From: Arenibacter aquaticus
Lineage (GTDB): Bacteria > Bacteroidota > Bacteroidia > Flavobacteriales > Flavobacteriaceae
Assembly: GCF_003957295.1 (NCBI RefSeq)
Contig: NZ_RQPJ01000005.1
Span: 1-64,000 of the forward strand
DNA length: 64,000 bases
Reading direction: 5' to 3'
Made by a program: the position numbers and the translations under genes. This document shows, in pieces, positions 51,332-61,656 of the stretch (the first letter of the stretch is position 1; each line of letters begins with the position of its first letter). Below the pieces are notes generated by a model, which saw only the letters and a program-made list of their open reading frames with translations, was not told the origin of the DNA and did no database searches.

Positions 51332-53098
51332 TTAGGCCACTTCTTCAGCCAGGAATTGAGATTCATATAGATTTTGATAATAACCTTTTTTACGCAACAA
51401 CTCTTTATGTGTACCCGTTTCCACTATCTTTCCATCTTGCATTACCAAAATCCTATCTGCCTTTTTTATTGTTGCCAGTCTATGTGCTATTATAATAGAG
51501 GTACGACCCTCGGTTATTTTCTCGGTAGCACGTTGTATCAACTGCTCCGAATAAGTATCAACAGAGGAAGTAGCTTCGTCCAGCACCAGTATACTGGGAT
51601 TGCTTACGTAGGCCCTTAAAAATGCTATGAGTTGTCGTTGTCCACTGGATAGCATGGTCCCCCTTTCTTTTATATTATAAGTATACCCTCCTGGCAGACT
51701 GGAAATAAACTCATGTACCCCAATTTGTTTAGCGGCCTGTTCCATATCTCCTAAGCTAATATCCTGGTTCTTTAAGGAAATATTATTGGCAATGGTATCG
51801 GCAAACAAGAATACGTCTTGCAGTACCACCGCAATTTTAGACCTTAAAGAATTTAACTTATAGTCCTTAATATTGACCCCATCTACCAATATAGCTCCGG
51901 AATTAATTTCATAAAACCGGTTGAGCAAGTTAATAATAGTTGATTTTCCGGCCCCCGTTGCCCCAACTATGGCTATGGTTTCCCCTGCATTGACGTTGAA
52001 CGATATACCGTGCAGCACTTCTTCATTTTCCAAATAACCAAAGCGTACGTCTTTAAACTCTATACGCCCCTCCACCTCCTGCTTTTCTACGGTCCCAAGG
52101 TCTTCAATATTGCTACTGGTATCTAAAATTTTAAACACCCTATTGGCAGCAACCATCCCCATTTGAAGGGTATTGAACTTATCAGCAATTTGACGAAGAG
52201 GACGGAACAACATACTGGAAAGTAATATGAACATAAAGATGGTACCGTATTCTTCCCTACTTATATTGGCAACATTTTGAAGTCCCCCATACCAGACAAT
52301 CAAGCCCACGGTTATAGAAGAAACAATTTCGGCAACTGGAAAAAATATAGAATTGTACCAAACTGTTTTTAGCCAAGCATTTTGATGTTTTTCATTAATC
52401 TTCCTAAACTTTTCCTTTTCTATTTCTTCCCTAGTAAACAACTGCACTATCTTCATTCCCGTAATACGCTCCTGCACAAAGGAGTTTAGGTTGGAAACTT
52501 GTGCCCTTACCTCTATAAAGGCTACCTTCATGGCCTTTTGAAACAACCTTGTAGCATATAAAATAATGGGCAAAACTGCAAAAACGATGAGGGACAACTT
52601 CCAATTGGCCACAATCATGACCACTGCCACAACCAGCATTTTTAAAAGGTCTGATACGATTACAAAAAAACCTTGACTAAATATCTCCCCAATTCGTTGC
52701 ATATCGGTCACCGCTCGGGTCACCAACAGCCCTATGGAAGAATTGTCATAGTATTTCATTTTAAAGCCCATGAGGTGATCAAAAAGCTTGATCCGAATAT
52801 CCATGATAACCGATTCTCCCAACCAGTTGGCATAGTAATTAAAATAGAGCTGACTCAACACCTCTCCAATTAAGGTTCCCAACATGGCCAGAGTCAATAT
52901 CAGCAATTTATCACCGTCTTTGTTTGTAATGGCATTGTCTACGACCTCCCCAACCAAAATTGGCGTAAGTACCGCAAAGGCCGATAGCAATATTGCCGCC
53001 AAGACAACACCATAGAAGGTTGTTAAATAAGGTCTTACATGCCGCAACAACCGCTTAAACAATCTAAAATCAAATGCTTTTCCCGTGTCCTTATCCAT
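51332..53098 (-). CDS. ABC transporter, fused permease and ATPase (MsbA-like)
   Basis: 588 residues from ATG at 53098; a TTG at 53107 would add three. Six-helix ABC membrane domain (1-320), then the ATPase: Walker A GATGAGKST, Q-loop VLQDVFLFADT, signature LSSGQRQL, Walker B SILVLDEATSS and the H switch IIIAHRLAT. It is a homodimeric exporter of lipid or drug type; the substrate is unknown. Its ATG overlaps the end of truA by 8 nt, so the two are translationally coupled. Confidence 0.94.
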   Translation of the reverse strand: MDKDTGKAFDFRLFKRLLRHVRPYLTTFYGVVLAAILLSAFAVLTPILVGEVVDNAITNKDGDKLLILTLAMLGTLIGEVLSQLYFNYYANWLGESVIMDIRIKLFDHLMGFKMKYYDNSSIGLLVTRAVTDMQRIGEIFSQGFFVIVSDLLKMLVVAVVMIVANWKLSLIVFAVLPIILYATRLFQKAMKVAFIEVRAQVSNLNSFVQERITGMKIVQLFTREEIEKEKFRKINEKHQNAWLKTVWYNSIFFPVAEIVSSITVGLIVWYGGLQNVANISREEYGTIFMFILLSSMLFRPLRQIADKFNTLQMGMVAANRVFKILDTSSNIEDLGTVEKQEVEGRIEFKDVRFGYLENEEVLHGISFNVNAGETIAIVGATGAGKSTIINLLNRFYEINSGAILVDGVNIKDYKLNSLRSKIAVVLQDVFLFADTIANNISLKNQDISLGDMEQAAKQIGVHEFISSLPGGYTYNIKERGTMLSSGQRQLIAFLRAYVSNPSILVLDEATSSVDTYSEQLIQRATEKITEGRTSIIIAHRLATIKKADRILVMQDGKIVETGTHKELLRKKGYYQNLYESQFLAEEVA

Positions 53099-53843
53099 TG
53101 TGCTCAATACTTAATTCTGGGTATTTTATTGCTGTTAAATATAATCCATGTGCGGGCACAGATACCCCTGCCCTACTCCTATTCCCACTGTCCAATATAG
53201 CGATTACGTCTGCCAAGGACGATTTGCCCATCCCTACATCCAAGAGGGTTCCTACAATAGCCCGCACCATATTGCGCAAAAATCTATCCGCTCTAATGGT
53301 AAAAACCAGTTTACCTTCCTGCTGTTCCCAATGGGCTCCTCTCACATCACAGATATAGGTTTTAACATCCGTATTGGATTTGGAAAAACATTCAAAATCC
53401 CTATAGTCCACTAAAATAGTGGCAGCTTTGTTCATCTGCTCAATATTTAACGGATATTTCACATAATATGCTGAATCGGTCAAAAATGGATTTTTTTCCT
53501 GTACTACCCAATATTCGTATACACGTTCCAAGGCATCAAAACGGGCGTGCGCATCCCCATGTACCTTAAAGATTACTTTCACCCCAATATCATTGGGCAA
53601 ATAGGCATTTAGACGATACTTTAACTCCTCACAATTAAATACTGCTTGGGAATTAAAGTGCGCATACATTTCCCTTGCATGAACACCGGCATCGGTACGC
53701 CCTGCCCCAGTCAATAAAATAGGCTCTTTTAGAAGCAAACAAAGTGCTTTCTCCAATACCTCTTGCACAGTTATTGCGTTTGGCTGCTTTTGCCAGCCAT
53801 GATAGTTTTTACCGTTATAAGAAAATTGAACGAAATACCTCAA
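53091..53843 (-). CDS. truA: tRNA pseudouridine(38-40) synthase TruA
   Basis: 250 residues. Opening RYFVQFSYNGKNYHGWQKQP, catalytic Asp51 in TGAGRTDAGVHA, and RADRFLRNMVRAIVGTLLDVG near the C terminus are all intact. It converts uridines 38-40 of the anticodon arm to pseudouridine. The stop lies inside the start of the downstream ABC exporter gene. Confidence 0.96.
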   Translation of the reverse strand: MRYFVQFSYNGKNYHGWQKQPNAITVQEVLEKALCLLLKEPILLTGAGRTDAGVHAREMYAHFNSQAVFNCEELKYRLNAYLPNDIGVKVIFKVHGDAHARFDALERVYEYWVVQEKNPFLTDSAYYVKYPLNIEQMNKAATILVDYRDFECFSKSNTDVKTYICDVRGAHWEQQEGKLVFTIRADRFLRNMVRAIVGTLLDVGMGKSSLADVIAILDSGNRSRAGVSVPAHGLYLTAIKYPELSIEHNG

Positions 53844-54013
53844 AAGTATATTATCTAATTATGGTTGCCAAAGATACTTGTTATTGAGGAGAAATAAATA
53901 AGCCCATCACAGAAAATCACCGGACAACTACAGCACTCTTTATTTAATTGGAACAATGAAACCACTACCTTTGACAGCGCCATAGGCAACGTTAAATACA
54001 ATTAAGGCTAAGA

Positions 54014-54511
54014 ATGAAAAAAATACTGCTACTATCGGACACTCACGGACACATAGACGAAAAGATTCTAAAATATGCTAGGGAAGCCGATGAAATATGG
54101 CATGCTGGTGACATCGGCAATTTAGAAGTAGTAGACAGTTTACAAAAATTTAAACCGCTAAGGGGAGTTTACGGCAACATAGATGATCATATATTACAAT
54201 TGGAATTCCCGTTGGACAATAGATTTAAATGTGAAGATGTTGATGTTTGGATAACCCACATTGGCGGTTACCCCAACAAATACAATGTGCGAATTAGGGA
54301 AGAGATTAAAAAGAACCCTCCCAAACTATTTATTTCCGGGCACTCGCATATCCTAAAAGTCATGTGGGACAAAAAATTAAACCTCTTGCATATGAATCCC
54401 GGTGCGTGCGGTATCCAAGGATTTCATCAAATAAGGACCATGTTGCGATTTGTTATTGACAAGGAAAATATAAAGGACCTGGAAATTATAGAACTGGGCA
54501 AAAGGGGGTAA
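54014..54511 (+). CDS. MJ0936/YfcE-type metallophosphoesterase
   Basis: 165 residues. Metal motifs in order: LLSDTHGHID (D-x-H), HAGDIGN (GD), YGNIDDH (GNxDDH) and ISGHSHILKV (GHxH), all present. A small cytoplasmic phosphodiesterase of broad or unknown substrate. It is convergent with the DUF4293 gene across a shared terminator. Confidence 0.93.
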   Translation: MKKILLLSDTHGHIDEKILKYAREADEIWHAGDIGNLEVVDSLQKFKPLRGVYGNIDDHILQLEFPLDNRFKCEDVDVWITHIGGYPNKYNVRIREEIKKNPPKLFISGHSHILKVMWDKKLNLLHMNPGACGIQGFHQIRTMLRFVIDKENIKDLEIIELGKRG

Positions 54512-54594
54512 TTTTCATGAGCCTCCATTAAGGGCTAAAATTAATATATCCCCCAAAAAAGGGAAATGCAGAAATTGCAAGGCAGTTTTTTCCA

Positions 54595-54622
54595 ATAAAA
54601 AACCCGGGCACTACCCCGGGTT
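54595..54622 (-). terminator. Terminator between the phosphoesterase and DUF4293 genes
   Basis: AACCCGGG pairs with CCCGGGTT around CACTAC; on the minus strand a TTTTTT run follows. It ends the DUF4293 transcript and may also act on the plus strand. Confidence 0.85.
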
Positions 54623-54652
54623 TAACGCACTAATACTACTAAGATGTTAGGC

Positions 54653-55063
54653 TTAACGCAATCGATCAACAGATTTTACAAGATCTTCATCCTTTTTGAT
54701 CGCCCTGTTGGCCAGGGCTAAAAAAACGATAGAAAATACAGGAATCAACATCCCAATACCCTTCTCAGAAACGTTGGTCTCTCCGGATAAATTTAGCGAT
54801 CGGAAAACGAAAAATCCTAGTAAAAAAAGATTCAATATTATATTCAATCTGTTTACCACAAATTGTTTTTTCCTATTTTTAAATAATACTATGGCTAAAA
54901 GCGCCAGTACTGCAATAATATAAAAAGCAATTGAAATAAACACCTCATTTTCGGCAAAAATTTCATTTCCCGCAGCGTCGGACCACAGATTTACAAAGAA
55001 CGGAAGAACCGCCCCCAATAGTATAACTACCATTAAATAAACTGTCTGTATTCTTTGAATCAT
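54653..55063 (-). CDS. DUF4293 family membrane protein
   Basis: 136 residues from ATG at 55063, giving MIQRIQTVYLMVVILLGAVLPFFVN; the longer frame to 55174 lacks support because MIQRIQT is the standard DUF4293 opening. Four transmembrane helices. Function is unknown. The gene is almost always next to rho in Bacteroidota, as here (200 bp, divergent). Confidence 0.92.
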   Translation of the reverse strand: MIQRIQTVYLMVVILLGAVLPFFVNLWSDAAGNEIFAENEVFISIAFYIIAVLALLAIVLFKNRKKQFVVNRLNIILNLFLLGFFVFRSLNLSGETNVSEKGIGMLIPVFSIVFLALANRAIKKDEDLVKSVDRLR

Positions 55064-55262
55064 GCTATTTAAACCAATTTTTGACGCAAAAATAAGCGTC
55101 TTTTTAAAAATTATCCCCAAAATATTGAAAATAATTTGTAATATTGCTTCGTTATAAGTCAGAATACTTACCAAAAGGGAATTTCATTCCCTTTATATTA
55201 TCCAAGACAAGAACAACATACACTTCGTATTTTCGTAATAAGTATAATTTATTCAACACTTA

Positions 55263-56951
55263 ATGTTTGAGATTTCAGATTTAAAATCAAAAAAGCTTCC
55301 TGAGCTTCAAGAGATAGCCAAGGGACTAAATGTAGCCAAGTTTAAAACTTTGAAGAAGCTGGATTTGGTCTATCAAATTTTGGATGTACAGGCATCGAAC
55401 CCGAAAATTGTAGAGGCAAGGACCGAAAAGTCTACCGAAGAGGACAAGCCGGCACCCAAACCCAAAAGGTCCAGAATTGTGAAGGCAAAGCCACAGGCAA
55501 AGGAAACCAAGTCTCCTGCCCCAAAGAAAGAAGAGAGCAAGGACACCAATGCGGATCAAAAGACGGCTTCTAGCCCGACTCCTGCCCCAACAACTGAAGA
55601 TAAAAAGGAAGAGCAAAAACCTGAGCGTAAACCAAGGCAGCACAATAAGTCCAATCAAGGAAAAAAAGAGCACCAAAAGACCGGTTCACAACAAAATAGT
55701 TCACAACAGAACACCCAGCAAAACAATAAACCTCAGCATAAAAAAAATACCCATCATCAAAAGGGCGGTTCGGACAAGAACAATAGCAACTTTGATAAAG
55801 ACCTTAGAAATAAATACAAAGAACCCGAATTTGAGTTCGATAGTATTATAGAAAGCGAAGGTGTTTTGGACATAATGCAGGACGGATACGGATTCTTAAG
55901 ATCTTCCGATTACAATTATCTTTCCTCACCAGATGATATATATGTTTCCCAATCACAGATAAGACTATTTGGACTTAAGACAGGGGATACCGTTCTTGGC
56001 AACGTTCGTCCACCTAAAGAAGGGGAAAAATATTTTCCTCTTATAAAGGTTAATAAAATTAATGGAGTTGACCCCCAAGTAGTAAGGGACAGGGTAGCTT
56101 TTGAGCATCTAACACCCTTATTCCCTCAAGAGAAATTTAACTTAGCTGAAAGACAAAGTACCATTTCCACGAGGATCATAGATTTATTCTCTCCAATAGG
56201 AAAAGGACAAAGGGGCATGATTGTTTCTCAACCTAAAACAGGTAAGACAATGCTCCTAAAGGATATCGCAAATGGTATAGCAGCCAATCATCCTGAGGTA
56301 TACCAAATTATCCTTCTGATAGATGAGCGCCCAGAAGAAGTTACCGATATGCAACGCAACGTTCGCGGAGAGGTAGTAGCCTCCACATTTGACAAAGAGG
56401 CTACAGAGCATGTTAGGGTTGCCAATATAGTATTGGAGAAGGCCAAACGCTTGGTAGAATGCGGACATGATGTAGTGATCCTTCTGGATTCCATCACTCG
56501 TTTAGCGCGTGCATACAACACGGTTCAACCTGCTTCCGGAAAGGTTTTGAGTGGTGGTGTGGATGCCAATGCCCTTCATAAACCTAAACGTTTCTTTGGT
56601 GCCGCCCGTAACATAGAAGGCGGAGGATCATTATCTATCATTGCCACCGCACTTACAGAAACCGGATCCAAAATGGATGAGGTGATTTTTGAGGAATTTA
56701 AGGGAACCGGTAACATGGAATTACAATTGGACAGAAAAATATCCAACAGAAGAATATTCCCTGCCATTGACCTTACCTCCTCTAGTACAAGACGTGATGA
56801 TCTGTTGTTGGATGAAAATACCATTCAAAGAATGTGGATCATGAGAAAGTATTTGGCCGATATGAATCCTGTAGAAGCCATGGAATTCATTGAGCAACGC
56901 TTTAAGCAAACAAAAAACAACGAGGAATTTTTGATGACAATGAATCAATAA
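55263..56951 (+). CDS. rho: Transcription termination factor Rho with large N-terminal insertion
   Basis: 562 residues, about 140 more than E. coli Rho. The N-terminal helical part (1-45, [21 protein letters not shown]) is followed by a low-complexity Lys/Pro then Gln/Asn-rich insert (about 50-185). Next come the RNA-binding cold-shock-like domain ([21 protein letters not shown]) and the ATPase core with P-loop QPKTGKTM (323-330), Walker [18 protein letters not shown] and the R-loop region. Bacteroidota Rho proteins often carry such inserts, which affect RNA binding and may support phase separation. Single gene with its own terminator. Confidence 0.96.
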   Translation: MFEISDLKSKKLPELQEIAKGLNVAKFKTLKKLDLVYQILDVQASNPKIVEARTEKSTEEDKPAPKPKRSRIVKAKPQAKETKSPAPKKEESKDTNADQKTASSPTPAPTTEDKKEEQKPERKPRQHNKSNQGKKEHQKTGSQQNSSQQNTQQNNKPQHKKNTHHQKGGSDKNNSNFDKDLRNKYKEPEFEFDSIIESEGVLDIMQDGYGFLRSSDYNYLSSPDDIYVSQSQIRLFGLKTGDTVLGNVRPPKEGEKYFPLIKVNKINGVDPQVVRDRVAFEHLTPLFPQEKFNLAERQSTISTRIIDLFSPIGKGQRGMIVSQPKTGKTMLLKDIANGIAANHPEVYQIILLIDERPEEVTDMQRNVRGEVVASTFDKEATEHVRVANIVLEKAKRLVECGHDVVILLDSITRLARAYNTVQPASGKVLSGGVDANALHKPKRFFGAARNIEGGGSLSIIATALTETGSKMDEVIFEEFKGTGNMELQLDRKISNRRIFPAIDLTSSSTRRDDLLLDENTIQRMWIMRKYLADMNPVEAMEFIEQRFKQTKNNEEFLMTMNQ

Positions 56952-56990
56952 TTACTAGCAGTATACCCCTTATATAAAGGGAAAATCTTT

Positions 56991-57026
56991 AATCCCATTT
57001 GGTTGGTAACCAAATGGGATTTTTTA
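56991..57026 (+). terminator. Terminator of rho
   Basis: AATCCCATTTGGTT pairs perfectly with AACCAAATGGGATT around GGT, followed by a T run. A 14-bp stem 40 bp after the stop. Confidence 0.92.
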
Positions 57027-57191
57027 TTTTCTATTACTATATATAAAAAAAAATGCCGCCTAAGCTCTTGAAATTTTTGTAGCTATATAATAATGTGTAA
57101 TTTAACTTTTTAATTTTAACAAGGGTTTTCCCCCAATCCTACTCATAAATGCAACATTTATTCAAAGAAAAAACTTGTAAAAACCCGTCTT

Positions 57192-57884
57192 ATGAAAAAC
57201 CAAAGAAAAAATTTCTTGAAATTATTTTTAACATCCCTAATTGTTATAGGATTTCTGTCTTGTGAAACCAAAAAAGATAAAAAACCGGTAACCGTGCAGG
57301 AAGTATCGGAAGTTACCGCCCCTAAACAAATTGTTAGCGTTGCCCAAGCCAAATCCATGTACGACGCCTATGGGGAGCGCAGGGTAGGCTTAATAGAGAA
57401 ATTTGAAAATGAACAAGCCCCTGAGAAAAAATTTGATGTGGCCCGCTTTGGGTATTATGACTATAATACTATTAAAGATTACCTTGCCTATATTGAGCAG
57501 GAAGCCAAAAAGGCCAACGTGGAAATTTCTACGCTTCGGTTTTACTTTTCTAACTACCCGGATAAAAAATCCTTTGAAGACGGAAGGGAAATTAAACATC
57601 CCAAACAAAATTCTTTCTTTATCATCCCTACTCTAAAAACAGAAGACGATAGAGATTACGGATTTTATATAAGGGAAGAAGACGATGGTAAAAATGTTCC
57701 CGTACTACTAACTGATAATCTAAATCCCAAAAAAGGAAATGATTCCGATATGCAACAGCAAACTGAACGTAAGTCCGAGGCTTCTTTCCTTCCCAACGCC
57801 GCCCCTGACATGTTTTACGAAAAAAACAAAAGTCTAATAATGAATGAATCCAATATGGTTCCTCCCCCGTATCACGAGGATTAA
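57192..57884 (+). CDS. Hypothetical lipoprotein
   Basis: 230 residues. Signal peptide with lipobox VIGFLSC (Cys23), then a hydrophilic mature part rich in Lys, Asp and Glu. Landmarks are RFGYYDYNTIKDYLAYIEQEAKKANVEISTLRFYFSNYPD and ESNMVPPPYHED at the end. No family named. The phrase YLAYIEQEAKKAxV-LRFYFxxYPD is seen in other flavobacterial lipoproteins, but no function is known. A membrane protein gene follows 28 bp later and is probably co-transcribed. Confidence 0.8.
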   Translation: MKNQRKNFLKLFLTSLIVIGFLSCETKKDKKPVTVQEVSEVTAPKQIVSVAQAKSMYDAYGERRVGLIEKFENEQAPEKKFDVARFGYYDYNTIKDYLAYIEQEAKKANVEISTLRFYFSNYPDKKSFEDGREIKHPKQNSFFIIPTLKTEDDRDYGFYIREEDDGKNVPVLLTDNLNPKKGNDSDMQQQTERKSEASFLPNAAPDMFYEKNKSLIMNESNMVPPPYHED

Positions 57885-57912
57885 CTAAAGTTCTGATAAC
57901 ACTATAGACAAA

Positions 57913-58602
57913 ATGCAGATATTGGATACTTTTTTAGAGAATGCCAGTGAGCCCATTTATGCCCTAACCCTTGTCATAGCCCTAATAAAGTATCCAAAAT
58001 ACTTTAGTACCCCATTGAAATATTTCCCAATACTTCTTATGTACACCTTATTAACTGAGGTATTGGGACATATTACCAGAAACTATGAGGTATACCATAT
58101 TGCTATTTTTTCTTCCTATGCTAGTTATAATGTGATAATTTATAACATTTATAATATCATATTTTTTAGCTATTTCTTCTTTGTATATTGGAAATATATA
58201 AATAATCGTTTCTACAAAAATATTATAGTTGCCAGTGGGTCATTGTTTCTTATCCTGTCGGCTATAAACCCATTCTTTCAGGATTTTAAATTGGAAGCAC
58301 AGATGTACAGTTATTTAACCGGGGCCATTATCATGCTAATGTGTATTGTACTCTTCTTCCTTGACCACCGCAATGCAAAGGATAAACTGGATTTTAGGTA
58401 TACCGGTATTAAATGGATCAGTATTGGCCTGTTTATTTTTTACGCCGGATATTTTCCTATAAAAGTTTCCATATATCAAAGTTACCTAAGCCTTTATACA
58501 GAATATATACATCTTAGAAGGATACACCTTACCCTGATAATAGTCTCCTACAGCTGTTTTATTATTGGTTTTGTGAGGATGAAAAAAAAGTTCTGGATTT
58601 AA
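57913..58602 (+). CDS. Hypothetical integral membrane protein (about 7 helices)
   Basis: 229 residues with roughly seven hydrophobic stretches, starting ALTLVIALIKYP and ending IIVSYSCFIIGFVRMKKKF. No motif or named family recognised. It follows the lipoprotein gene closely and ends 8 bp before the convergent aldehyde dehydrogenase gene. Confidence 0.78.
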   Translation: MQILDTFLENASEPIYALTLVIALIKYPKYFSTPLKYFPILLMYTLLTEVLGHITRNYEVYHIAIFSSYASYNVIIYNIYNIIFFSYFFFVYWKYINNRFYKNIIVASGSLFLILSAINPFFQDFKLEAQMYSYLTGAIIMLMCIVLFFLDHRNAKDKLDFRYTGIKWISIGLFIFYAGYFPIKVSIYQSYLSLYTEYIHLRRIHLTLIIVSYSCFIIGFVRMKKKFWI

Positions 58603-58610
58603 TATGCCCT

Positions 58611-59996
58611 CTACTTTTTAAGATACACGGTCTTTTTATTTACAAACTCCAACATCCCTTCCATAGATAATTCCCTGCCATATCCAGAAGCTTTGGTTCC
58701 CCCAAAAGGCAATCGAGGATCGGATTTAACCAATTCATTAATAAAAAATGCCCCATCAGGAATATCGGAAATGCAATCCAAGGCCGCATCAGTATCCTGG
58801 GTAAACAACATTGTTCCCAGACCATATTTGGATTCCATGGCCAACGTAATAGCTTCTTGTCTATTACTTGCCTTAATTACACTTGCCACCGGACCAAAAA
58901 GCTCCTCGTTAAATGCGGGCATACCCTGAGCCACATCGGTCAATATAGTAGGTTCATAAAAAGCAGCCTCCCTATTGTTTCCATAATATACCTTGGCGCC
59001 CAATTCAATTGAAACTGCTACCTGTTGGGACAGGTCTGCAGCAAGATCTTCCCTGGCCATCACCCCAACTTCCGTATCCATTTCCAGGGGATCACCTGTT
59101 TTTAGTGCACTTATTTTATCCCTGAACTTCATCAAAAATTCCGAATAAATTTCCTCTACCACAATAAACCTTTTGGCTGCAATACAACTCTGACCGGTAT
59201 TCTGCATGCGGGCCATAACCATGGTATCCACATATTGGTCCAAATCGGCATCCTCCCATACAATACAAGCGTTGTTACCTCCGAGTTCCATAACCGTTTT
59301 TTTCAAATACTGACCTGCCATTGCCGCTATAGCCCTACCCGCTTTTTCACTACCTGTCAAGGTTACCCCCTGAACAATAGGGTTGGCAACAATTGATTCC
59401 AATTGCCCATGGCCAACAAAAATACTTTGAAAGCAACCCTCAGGGTAACCTGCCTCCAAAAACAATTCCTGAAGGACTGTTGCGCAGCCTGGAACATTAC
59501 TCGCATGTTTTAAAAGTACCGTATTACCGGCCGTTAGGGTTGGTGCCGCAAAGCGGATAACCTGCCAAAAAGGAAAATTCCATGGCATAACGGCCAATAT
59601 ACACCCCAAGGGGTCATAACTAATAAAACTTTCGTCCGCCTCTGTTTCAATTAGGTCATCAGATAAAAATTGAACCGCATTCTTGGCGTAAAAATCGCAG
59701 GCCCATGCACATTTTTCAATTTCAGAAATCCCCTGTTTAATAGGTTTTCCCATTTCCTTGGACATGAGCATGGCGTAGTTCTCTTTTTTCTTTAACAACA
59801 AGGAGCTCAGTTTTTTTAGGAGTGCCACTCTATGTTCAACACTTTCCACCTTCCATTCCTGATAACAGCCTGATGCGCTATCCAGAACAGTATTAATTTC
59901 CGTTTCCGATAATATTTTATACTTATTCAATGACTCCCCTGTGTATGGGTTTACTGACTCTATATATTCCATTTGTAACATTTTAGGCTTGCCCAC
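58611..59996 (-). CDS. NAD(P)-dependent aldehyde dehydrogenase, succinate-semialdehyde type
   Basis: 461 residues (453-456 from the internal ATGs at 59981 or 59972). ALDH features: MPWNFPFWQVIRFAAP, TGSEKAGRAIA (cofactor loop), general base Glu237 in ELGGNN, nucleophile Cys271 in NTGQSCIAAKRF, and FNEELFGPVASVI. Length and sequence are closest in feel to succinate-semialdehyde dehydrogenases (GabD/YneI type), which feed succinate to the TCA cycle. Other aldehydes are possible. Confidence 0.9.
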   Translation of the reverse strand: MGKPKMLQMEYIESVNPYTGESLNKYKILSETEINTVLDSASGCYQEWKVESVEHRVALLKKLSSLLLKKKENYAMLMSKEMGKPIKQGISEIEKCAWACDFYAKNAVQFLSDDLIETEADESFISYDPLGCILAVMPWNFPFWQVIRFAAPTLTAGNTVLLKHASNVPGCATVLQELFLEAGYPEGCFQSIFVGHGQLESIVANPIVQGVTLTGSEKAGRAIAAMAGQYLKKTVMELGGNNACIVWEDADLDQYVDTMVMARMQNTGQSCIAAKRFIVVEEIYSEFLMKFRDKISALKTGDPLEMDTEVGVMAREDLAADLSQQVAVSIELGAKVYYGNNREAAFYEPTILTDVAQGMPAFNEELFGPVASVIKASNRQEAITLAMESKYGLGTMLFTQDTDAALDCISDIPDGAFFINELVKSDPRLPFGGTKASGYGRELSMEGMLEFVNKKTVYLKK

Positions 59997-60020
59997 AAAT
60001 TCACGGAAGCCTGTTTAACA

Positions 60021-61319
60021 TTATTTATTTATACTCTTTGGAAAGATTTCAATAAGTCTTTCCCTATCCAACTTGTTGTCTATATTATCTACTACATCCT
60101 TTTTTAAAGCTACCAGCTCCCCTTGCAGCGCTTCTTTATTTACAGCTGAAATTTCCGTGTCTCTTTCTGCATATACCAAGGCATCCAAAAGTGTTTTGAC
60201 CACGGAACTATCTTTTTTGGAATACAATCGGATAGGCTGCACCAATAGTTGTAAAAGGTCTTTGGCCAAAATATTATTCCGCACCAGAACAAGTTTGCCC
60301 TCCTTTACAGAGATGGAAGTTTTATTTGGTAGCCGCATCATTTTAATTAGTAAGGGTACAAGGTTATTTATGGCATTGATTGCCGTTCCTGGGTCATTAA
60401 TACCGGGTGACATTGCTTTCACCGCTATTTCCATAAGTTTAATTGCTCCCCCCAGTCCATCTCCCAGGTCGGTTCTACTCTTGGACAGATGAAGGCAAAG
60501 CGACAATTTTTCCAATTCCTTATCCGCTATAGACTGTTTTATACCCAATACCGGCATTCCTTCCCAAACACGCTCGCCCACATAAGGCAAAACTTCCATA
60601 GTAAGACCTTGTTCAAGCAGGGAATCGTCAATAAAATTCTCCTCGAAACCTCTGAAGTAACCCGACTTATGGGCCCTGATGGTTGTACCGTTGGTCATTT
60701 TAAATTCTTGTAATCCAAGTTGGGAATTAGCTTGCTGTTTCAACTCCCTATCCATGTATTTTGAGCTAGTCTGAAAAATGTTGTCTATTATATTATTTAT
60801 TTGAATAGCCGTGGAAATACTGTGTATAAAATAAACGAACAGCCCCACGCACAACACTCCCAAAACTGCCGCCAACATGGTTGACAGTCCAACGGAATTG
60901 GCATCCATCTCTCGGGCCCCCAAGACAATTAACACCAGTATACAATATAGCAACGATCCTATATATACCCCTAAAATTATTTGATGCCGCTTGTTGGAGA
61001 CCAACCCGGGCAGCAGCCGGGGCGAAAAATTGGCAGAAGCCTGACTCAGCACTACCATTACCATGGTAAAACTAAAAACGGTCAATGAGAGAATCCCGGA
61101 TATCAAGGTAGTCAATATGGCCCGTGAGGTTTCTTTGTCCTTTATAAAAAAATATGGAACCTCTTCCTTGAGGGACTTAGCGAGTTCTATAGTCTCAAAC
61201 TGCAACATTAACAAAGCCATTAAAAAAAACATCATAGAAATAAGAACAGGGTAAAACGCAATACTGCGAAGCACTCGCCCGTAAATCTTCTTAGAATATT
61301 TTAAAATGGATTTTAGCAT
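60021..61319 (-). CDS. DUF2254 family membrane protein
   Basis: 432 residues. Four hydrophobic helices in the first 175 residues (FYPVLISMMFFLMALLML; SGILSLTVFSFTMVMVVLSQ; GVYIGSLLYCILVLIVLG; VLGVLCVGLFVYFI) precede a soluble half with AMSPGINDPGTAINAINNL, the DUF2254 signature. Function is unknown. It is divergent from an MscS-like channel gene, which may hint at an osmotic or envelope role. Confidence 0.9.
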   Translation of the reverse strand: MLKSILKYSKKIYGRVLRSIAFYPVLISMMFFLMALLMLQFETIELAKSLKEEVPYFFIKDKETSRAILTTLISGILSLTVFSFTMVMVVLSQASANFSPRLLPGLVSNKRHQIILGVYIGSLLYCILVLIVLGAREMDANSVGLSTMLAAVLGVLCVGLFVYFIHSISTAIQINNIIDNIFQTSSKYMDRELKQQANSQLGLQEFKMTNGTTIRAHKSGYFRGFEENFIDDSLLEQGLTMEVLPYVGERVWEGMPVLGIKQSIADKELEKLSLCLHLSKSRTDLGDGLGGAIKLMEIAVKAMSPGINDPGTAINAINNLVPLLIKMMRLPNKTSISVKEGKLVLVRNNILAKDLLQLLVQPIRLYSKKDSSVVKTLLDALVYAERDTEISAVNKEALQGELVALKKDVVDNIDNKLDRERLIEIFPKSINK

Positions 61320-61591
61320 AATACAACTAATTTACCGCTTACCTAAAGGTAGGCAATAGTTCTATCGCAAAAAAGCCCTCCTAAGTTAGTTTTTGACGAA
61401 ATACACCAAATGGCTACTGATTATAAGATACTTACAAAACCCCACACTCCATTAGCGTCAAGAATATTTGGAATACAGGACGGATAAGCAATGAAAAGCC
61501 AATAAATTTGTATCAAACAAAAGGGTTACTGCAATACTATGGATAGACTTACTATACAAGTTCTTAAACTTAAGTCGCTTAAATAGTATAA

Positions 61592-61635
61592 TATATCTTA
61601 AAATAAGAAGGAAAGGTATTTCATTTTAAGATATA
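61592..61635. repeat. 13-bp perfect inverted repeat upstream of mscS
   Basis: TATATCTTAAAAT (61592-61604) and ATTTTAAGATATA (61623-61635) form a perfect inverted repeat with an 18-nt loop. No T run follows. It lies between divergent genes, where a terminator is not expected, so it may be an operator. The rest of 61320-61591 shows nothing I can name. Confidence 0.6.
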
Positions 61636-61656
61636 GATGATTAGGTTGGTTGTTTT

